This document shows, one piece after another, positions 25,701 through 34,700 of a stretch of DNA of 64,000 nt. Both the position numbers and the translations under genes were made by a program. Source of the DNA: Undaria pinnatifida (lineage: Eukaryota; Sar; Phaeophyceae; Laminariales; Alariaceae); NCBI GenBank assembly GCA_012845835.1, contig JABAKD010000027.1:15472073-15536072 (forward strand), given 5' to 3'. The stretch's first letter is position 1, and each line of letters starts with the position of its first letter. The notes under the pieces are model-generated. The model was not told where the DNA came from. It saw only the letters and a list, made by a program, of their open reading frames with translations, and did not search any database.

Positions 25701-28700
25701 CTGATGCCACTTGCCACCAAACCTTACGTATGAGAAAACCGTGTTTTCCGCGGCAAATAACAATGTTGAGCTTGTATTTTGTGTTTTTATTCCTGCGGAA
25801 AAGCATTCTTCCCGCGTGAACAAACAAAAAAAAAACGTATCCCCGTGCTTCCTTCCCTTCCTCCCCCCCCCGCCCTTGTATGGACAAATATTTCCTAGAG
25901 GGTAAAGGCATTGGGGAGCCCCCCGCCGGTACTGGTGTACGCGGACGCCATCCGAGCTTGCTGCGCAACCGAGAGGAAGGTCGACCTTGTCGACGTCGAG
26001 GCAGGGGGGGTCGATGATGGTGGTGGTGATGGCGGTCATGGCGGAGATGGCGATGCTCTTTTGCGGCGAGCGCTAGACGTCTTTGCGGAGGCAAGTTGTG
26101 TGTTGTTCTTAACCTTTCTCCAGGCGCGTGCTTTCTGTTCTGGGATATCGTATCGAAAAAAAACGATTTACGGTCTGTCGAAAAAATGGTATATTGAAAT
26201 GTTGAACATTTTCCCGATACATCACAATATCGAACATTCTCCCGATATATCGAAATGTTGACTTTTTGATAGATGGCGGAAATGGCGTATGCACCTTTGC
26301 GGCGAGCGCTAGACGTCTGCGCGAAGGCAATTTATGTCTTTAACTACTTTTCTCCAGGTGCGCAGTTTCCGTTCTATGCCAGTGTTGGCTACGTATCGCA
26401 TCCATAATTTCGATGTCGGTGGCCGTTTGTAACCATCTGGCGGCCATCTGTAACAGTCAGATGACCGTGTGTAACGCTCTGGGGGCCATCTGTTACCGTA
26501 TGGCGGCCGTCGGTTGTCAAGTGGCCATCTTTAACCGATCGGTGGTCATTTGTATCCGCCAGGCGGTGGTAATCGGCGTCCCCGACGGTGGAGTCGGTGA
26601 ACCTCGTCCCTACTAACGATAAGGTGGTGGGTTGAATCAAGTCTCACCGAGTGCATACTCGTGTTCGCAGGGACTTTTTCATGCGTATACAGCGACGAGC
26701 GGAAAACGCGAGAGCATGAGTTGGCAAAAGTCGATGGAAAGCGACGACCAGCATAAGAAGCTGAAACGTGGGAATGCTGAACCCCATGCGCGATTCTAAT
26801 GAAGACAAGTCCCGGGGGGGAAAGGGAAGACAAGTGTGACCACGGTTTGTCCAGAGGGCGACTGAGGGCAAAACCTCTTTAGAGTTGCGCTGGGGAGTAC
26901 AAGTGATGATAAAAAAAAAAGTCTGACATGGTATGGTGGCCATCTGGTACCCCCTATTGATTGTACTTTTCTATTGTACTTCTGTCCGCTTTTGTTTTTC
27001 ATGGGGAGGCTAACGAGCCAACTTGACGATCCTCAATCTAATGTGTTCGGGTTATACATTCAGGCCAGGGTTACATTTGTGTTAGGGCTAGATCGAGGCG
27101 CGAAGAACGCTCTTCTGTCCCCCTGCCTGCCTATACTTATACCTTTTATATTTTTTAATTTTTTTATATCACTTCCACCGTCCAGCTCAACCCGTAAAAG
27201 AGGTTTTACCCTCGGCGATCTTGTGGACAAGCCACAAGCCGTGATCACCGGTGTGTTCCCTTAACCCCCCCGGTACATGCCTTCATTTTTATCGCGCACA
27301 GGGATCAGCATTCCCAAGTTTTAGCTTTTGGTGCTCGTCGATTTTCTTCGAATGTCGTCTGTCTCTGCCTGCCTCGGCTTGTGGAGATTATACACGCCCT
27401 TCTATGAGTTGCCCCTCTGCCCCTGTCTGCCTCCAAAAAAGTCTGATGTCGGCTTTTGAGGGGCGTGACGGACGGAAAAAATCGAACGAACCGCCAAATC
27501 CGCCGCTTGTTATAACCGTAGCGACTGCTGGTGCTGTAGGTTTAAGTTTGGACTGCGTCGGTCGTACTACCGTAACCTGCGCCCGTTTTTTTTTCGTGAT
27601 TGACCGATAATTGGTAGGGCTTTTTCTTGGCTAGAGTTGATGGTTAGTTAGTATTTAATAGTTGTTACCTGGTACTTGGGTGGCGGGGTAAAAGGCCAAG
27701 TAACTACATACCTGCCAGCCGTGCGTCTTCGGAGGTTTGACACCTTTCTTGAGACATTGAATGACCGCTAATATAGTAACAGTTGGTGAATTCACGGAGT
27801 TAATTCCACGTGACACATGGCTTCTAGCCATGGCTACTGGCAGCACAAATCCACAGCATGGTACTTGGTCATCGATCAAGGTACGTATCTGCTCTTATGG
27901 TGACTTTACTTGATGACATGTGGATGACTTATGGACCTATTGTTTGCGCCCAGCAACAGGCCGACTAACTGACTGAAGTCTTCATTGATGAGTACCGTGC
28001 TTCGAAGCGTACACGTCGAGCCATAAAAACAAAACTCCGCAGGTTATCGCACGCAACTACAGCAACTGCTGTAATACACTGTAATACACTGTAATACATT
28101 GTAATACACTGTAATAACCTGGACAGCTAATGGCTGGTGGGCAGCTTGTTCGTCGATCAAGTCACAGCTCTAGTTGTTTGACAGCTTTGTTTGTCTCTAC
28201 TGGTGGTGGTTGACTGTTTTTTTTGTCTTGGTGGTTGGTGCTCGGTTTGTGCCGTGTGGCAGGCTCGAACCCACTATCCGGGTAACGATGGGAGGCGGCT
28301 GTACACGAGCGCTATCGTGGTTTGTGCGCGTAACGGAGGCGCGGAAGGGGCCGACGCCGCCCGGAATCTGATCGCCGAGATGAGGTGAAAATGAAGGCTA
28401 CACTGCTGTACGCTACTGGTATATACTATTGTGTACATTATGTTTGCCAGTTTTTTAGTGAATCAGAACCACTCACGCGATTGGCTATCTACCGTATGTG
28501 ACTTTCGGTTTCGCAAAATTCAATGTGCACTAAATTGATACCATGGATTCGTGTGTTACGCTGCGCTAGCTATTAGTTTTTCAGTTCCCTTTTGAGGGAG
28601 GTACTGAGTCACGCGCGAATGCTTAAAATTCGATAGAGAAAAACGTGATATATAATGCTATTCAATACTTCGAAGTATTAAGTATAAAACTATGTAAAAT

Positions 28701-31700
28701 ACTAGTCTATATTTCGTAAATACATTTATAAATAGGTTGGTGCTTGCACGAGAGCAGCCCAAATTTCCGATTTAGACCGGGTTTTGAGCCGTCTTCGTAT
28801 TATCTCGAGCTGAGGTCCACTTCTCGGCGCGTTGTATTCTGGACGTGCCTCACCTTGCTCGACTCTCCCGACCCTGCCGGGATCGCTGAGCTACAGCCGC
28901 AACCGTCCTCTGGACTCTTGTCACGATGTAGTTGCAAATCTAGCAGCAAACATGCAGCAGGTCGTGAATGTGAAGGTTGGATCGCTGCGTAGCTCAGTAG
29001 TCAGTAGCTCATTTTAGGTTTGAATATTTCGCACAACCATGACAAATACAGTAGAAAGCGGGCAAAACAGGGCTTCTTTACGCCCAGGACGAAGTAGGTA
29101 GTTGGTGTTGACTGTAGATGGCGAGAGAGTGTCAACGATGGAAGGGTGTGAAGCAACGAGTATCAAGGCATTACTCGTCGGTGTCAGAGCGGTCGCGGGC
29201 CGTGGGTGCTGTACCATGAAACATTAAACAAGGGAACGACAACCAGGCAGCAGCATCCACTACTGCACTGCTGTGATGGTGGCCACACACCGTGCATACA
29301 CGCTGGAATCTGGAATCATGTTCACAGCAGCAGACTGGAAGTGTGCCCTGACGACCATACAATATGAACAATGTTATCGCGCGCGGGGGTCCTACAACAG
29401 GTGAACAAATCTGGCATGAAATCATAAACGAGCACAATTTGTGGCATTTTTATTAAACCTGCGAGCATCATTGTGAAAAACGGCATAAAACGGGCAGAAT
29501 AAGCTTGAATTTTGCCGGCATAATAAATTAAAGCCTGTATGCGGTCGGGGGTTCGAGTCCCGGCGGAGCGCTTCCGGTTTTTTTTCATGTACCGTTTGTT
29601 TTTCATCTCTTTTTTTGATTAGGCACCGCGTGTGGTTCCCGACAGGGTACGTGGACCTGATATATTAATATTACACTGCTGTGCGCTGCTGTACGACGTA
29701 CGAGTATGTGCTTGTATCTACCCGTTATGTATGTATTTTTGCTGCTGCTTTTGTGTGTTGCCATCCTGCTGTTGCTGCACCTGCAGTGCTGCTGCTTATT
29801 GGGCTGCTGTTCACCTTTGTTGCTTTGCCCACCCAAAACAAAGTTGGGCCACACTAGGCCGAAATACAGATATGGAACCACCTCTACCACTGAAATACTA
29901 AATACATGGAGGATCATGTTGGTCCTTGCACGAGAGCAGCCGAAGGGCCCGATTTAGACCAGGTTTCGATCGGTCTTCAAGATAACTCGCGCTGAGGTCC
30001 ACTTCTCGGCGCGCTGATTACTGGACGTTCCTCACCTTGCTCGCCCCTCCCTGCCCTGCAAGTAGCGGCTTGGACTGTGCTCGCGTCGTATCCCTGCGGC
30101 GGGTTCTATTTTCGTTATTTGGCAATTTTGTCCCTAGCGTCTATTCGAACGTACTTATGTAGGAACATGTGTATACCAGGTAGTAGATAAGACAATTGGG
30201 CTGCTGCCTCATAGAACAAGTCGTCCGCTGTTCGAGATGATATATAGTGTTTTTTTTGTGTGAGTTCCCTTTTTTTTGTTCCAGAGTAAAAATATGCACG
30301 ATCATGATTGAGATGTCGTCTGTGCAATCGAGGAGTAGGCTTTTTATTTTTGTTAGTCGCCGCGTGTGTAGACAGCAACGGGTGGTTAGAACGTAGTTTG
30401 CACTCCTTAGAGAATATGAGGTCGAAGGTTCGATTCCCAGAATGCTTCCAGTTTTCTGTTTTTGTATACCGTGTTTTTTTTAATGTATATATATATTTTC
30501 TGGGCTCCGTGTGTGAGTGGTTTCACACACAGGGTACCTGGAACTGGCATATTAATATATACGGGTATACAAGTTCTCCCTTCGGAGGTGAAATAAAGGG
30601 AGGGGATGCTATTAATAGGCAGAGTAAAAAGTGAGCGTAAAACCCAAAAGCACATAACAACGTAGAATGGAACGAACGGTAGCAAGCACGCAAAATCAGG
30701 ATATACATGTTCTCCCTTCGGAGGTGAAATAAAAGGAGGGGATGCTAGGCAGAGAGTGAAAAGTGAGCGTAGAACCCAAAATCACATAACGTAGAATGGA
30801 ACGAACGGTAACAAGCACGCGAAATCAGACCACAAGAGAGTGACGCAAGAGAAAGAGAGCGAAAGCATATATATGAGACAAATTACATGCAGTACTTAAC
30901 TACTTGTATCAATATAGTAGTAGTAGTGTAGTAGTGTAGTAGTAGTGTAGTAGTAGTAGTAGCAGTAGTAGTAGTAGTGGTATATGGTAGAAAAGCACAA
31001 CGCACGAAGCAGCAGCCATAGCCGCACACTATAATGAGCAGTATACAGCGTATCTTACATTACAACAGTGGGGGACTCCCAATAGTGCCGGTTGAATATA
31101 TAGTGCCACTATACTGTTTTTGCAAAGGTAGCCAAAGACTGGAGCTCCTAATAAAAAAAAAGTGTATGGCCGCTCTACCAGCACGACATCATGCACGAGA
31201 TATGATTCGCCACCGTGGGAGCAACTCTGACGGCATCTCAGGCACATACGTCCAAAACTTTTAAAAAACCATCGTAATGTAGGGCACATGTTCGTCATCT
31301 CGCGACGAATCATGACAGTATGCGCATGTAGCAGTGCATTGTCAGTAGCCAACAATGGGATGCAGCGTTCGGAACTCTCCTCCGAATGCTCTTTGAAACA
31401 TTGTATTACTATGTTGTGACCGTGCAAAGACAAACATACCGACCTCGAACGAGTTCAGACGAGATTCAGTACGTGAACGCATAAATACGGACACCATGGA
31501 ACAGACTTATCAATTTACGGGAGTAGATTGATATCTTGGTAACGATCCAGCAAGCTGTGGAGCACCTGTTCCATTTTACGCTACCCAGCTTACCTGATAC
31601 CCGTGACGGAAAATCGATGTCCTCCAGCTGTAGAAGTATTCCTTATCTTGCTCACCCCATTCACAAGTCCCGCATACGCACTGCCATACAAGTATCAATT

Positions 31701-34700
31701 TCAACAAGCCAATCCAGCTCGACAGCCCCCGCCATTTTCCAACGTTTATTCGCGTTTGTCCTGTTGTTGAATATTCTCCAGCCACCACCCCTCACAAAAA
31801 AATACTGGAATCGGATACTGTTGTTCGTCTCTCCTGGCGCCTGCATGCTCCCACTGGTATTCTCCTGACCCGAGTGTCGCCGAATAAGAATCCTCCTTCA
31901 TCGAAAATGTCGGGGTACCTGCCGTCCTCGGTATAGCCTCGTCAGTCCGACGCAAATAGAAAACGGCGCTCTTGGTTGCTGGGTTGCTGTGAGCAGCACA
32001 GCGGTAGCGCCAATGAGTTCACATGCAGCCGCATCTATAAGCAACCTAAACAGCAATCCAGAAGGCAGTCGGCGGCCCATGCAAGTGTCCTCAACTTTCA
32101 ACATGGTGTTGAGGTCCTCGCCGGGTTCATCAACTACCATTTCTGTCACTGCTCGCTCGACTTTTTCATTTTGATCAACTGCCATGCTACGGACGGTAGG
32201 CGCAGCTTTCTTGTCGCTTTTCTGTTGTTCTTCGACCACCTCAGGCACCTCCTCCGAGGATGTGGCGGAACGACCTTCCGCTGTGGAATAATTTTAAGTC
32301 ATGTCGCCTGCCACGGCCATCGCTCACTCGTGCGCAGTTGGTTCTGCGACCGCCGCAGTATTAACGCTTGCCGTCGATGACGTCAACAACAGAGTGGAGG
32401 CGTTAACCATTGCTTTCTTCACAGCAGCACATTTCGCCCGTGAAACAGGGATATCCCTAGACCGGGCTCGGGTCAGGAGATACTGCACCTTGGGCAGACA
32501 TCTCGCGCATTCCAAGAGAACATTCATCAGGATTGCTGACAGTACGCTTCTCAGGCCCGTACACCCTACGACTTGCATCAGCAATAGCACCAGTTGGCTT
32601 AGCCTCACCACGGTGCTCTGCCTTGCGTCCCACAAATTACTCCATTTCGAGAGGGCACGGGTCCGCTAGCTGTAACAAGCTGTGAAACCCATTGGATCCA
32701 CGGTACTTGCAACGCGGCGACTGAGGTATGTCGAAACGCACCTTGGTTGTGCCGTTCCGTTGTCCTTACGAGTATCTATAACGCATGAAGCACCCAAAAG
32801 AAAAAAAACGAGAATCTATATCTAACAAGATTAAATGAAACATTAAAAAATATATACCGGTTCGAGAACAAATGGAGGCATAAAAAATGTGTATTTCCGG
32901 TACGCGGAACTGTAAAATTTCGCAGGACTGTCATGTGTCATTACGCCGCGTTCGTGAGATGCATCAAATACTTCAAACACGCTGAAAAAAAGAAAGCACA
33001 GCATGCCCCCTGAGACACCCCACGAGCACCCCGCGAGCACGCCAGAGGCTGCCCCCGGCAGGGTCGGGAGGGTCGAGTAAGGTGAGGCACGTCCAGCCAT
33101 CAGCACTGCAATAGGCTTGTTCACGAAAACGAAAACCATGGTGTATCGTTCGTATCAGTATTGCTCCGCCTTCGCACGATTAAAACTGATACCCATTCCG
33201 CGAGACTATCATACAGTTCGTTGTTCGACTGTCGGATACTGACGCGTAGAATACTGTTCTTAAGCGAACCTAACGCATGAAACATGCAAGAGGAAAAAAC
33301 AAGAATTAACGACGCTTAGACACTGTTTTCAAGGCTGTCTAGCGCATGAAACGCCCAAGAGAGAAAAAAACAACGCACGAAACACCCTAGAGAAAAAACG
33401 ATAGTCTAGCGATGAGAAGAAATCGAACATTGAAAAAATATATTTCTGGTTCGAGAACAAATCGAACATTAAAAATATAAATTTATAGTATTTCCGGTTC
33501 GCAAGATGCATGAAATGCTCGAAAAACAGCTTGAAAAATAGCGAGCGCACCATGCCCCGTGGTGGAAGGGGCCGATGCCGCCCGGAACTCATCACCAAGA
33601 TGAGGTACGCCATATAGTCGACACTATCCTTTGTGGTGGGCGTGCGAATGCACGACTCGCTCGTCTGCTATCTCCTTCACACTTCCTCGAGTTTTATTAA
33701 ATTATTTACAATACGCCATCTGTGAGTTCGACGAGTTGAGTGGTCGATAGTCATATTTGCAAGCTGCATGATACTTCGGTCGCGCGTTTGTTCAGATTCG
33801 AATGGTTACGCTTTTAACAGAGTATCTACATGTGTTGAAGCTCATTGGTTGTTAAGGTTCCGCCGCATCGTCTCAGGTTGCACCGCATATTTATATGATA
33901 ACTGTTAAAGGCCCCGAACTCCGGGACTACTGTTGACCCCTCTGCGGATGGTGGCATTACTCAATTCTCATCGTTTTTCAACGTTTTCCAACGTTTTCGA
34001 ACGTAGTCGTTGGATGCATCATCGTTTTTGCCGCGCTTTTTAAATTTCACAGTTTTTCCGGCGCGTTATTAAGAGTTAATCGTCCCCACCCCCCCCCCAC
34101 CCCCCGGCCCCCGGTTCACCGTACCGACAACGCCCTCTCGTGTCATGGATTTTAATTCCCAGGTCGTGTTCGGTGGCGCCAGACCAAGCCTTCTTCCAGC
34201 CGGCGGCTTTGGCACTTGCCGCAGGGGGAGACTGGGAAGGGGCCGTGAAGGTTATCGAGGTGAGGGGGAACTTGACCCCTTTTCGACTGTCGGTAGGGCT
34301 TTGAGTGGGCTAACTATAAATCGCCGAGTAGTTATTAGTTGGGTAGGAATGTAGCCGACTAGCTACTAGTTGGGTGGCGAAATGAACCAACTAGCTGAGT
34401 TCGCGACTGTAGCGCTTCACCGGTGGACGAGACCCCCCCGCGTTTTGTAGACATAGTAGAAGGGAGGCAGAAGGCAGATCTTCTGAGCACCGTGAGAAGA
34501 GCTAGCTATGGCGCAATAGCCACGGTACGTTGGCAAACTCCAAACGACAGCCTTTGGAAGCACTTTTTCAAACGCCGAAAATCTAAGGTCACAAACGTGG
34601 ACAAATCCGCACGTTCTTGTGGTATTTGACGTTCCAAAAGGTGGTCAAAGGGTCGGCCTATCGCCCACCTTCTACTATGTCGACGAAGCGGAGGGGTCCC

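Noticed and set aside
29520..29575. tRNA gene
   Set aside because: Only the T-arm fits; no acceptor partner, anticodon stem or D-arm upstream, and a second copy at 30.4 kb shows it is a repeat.
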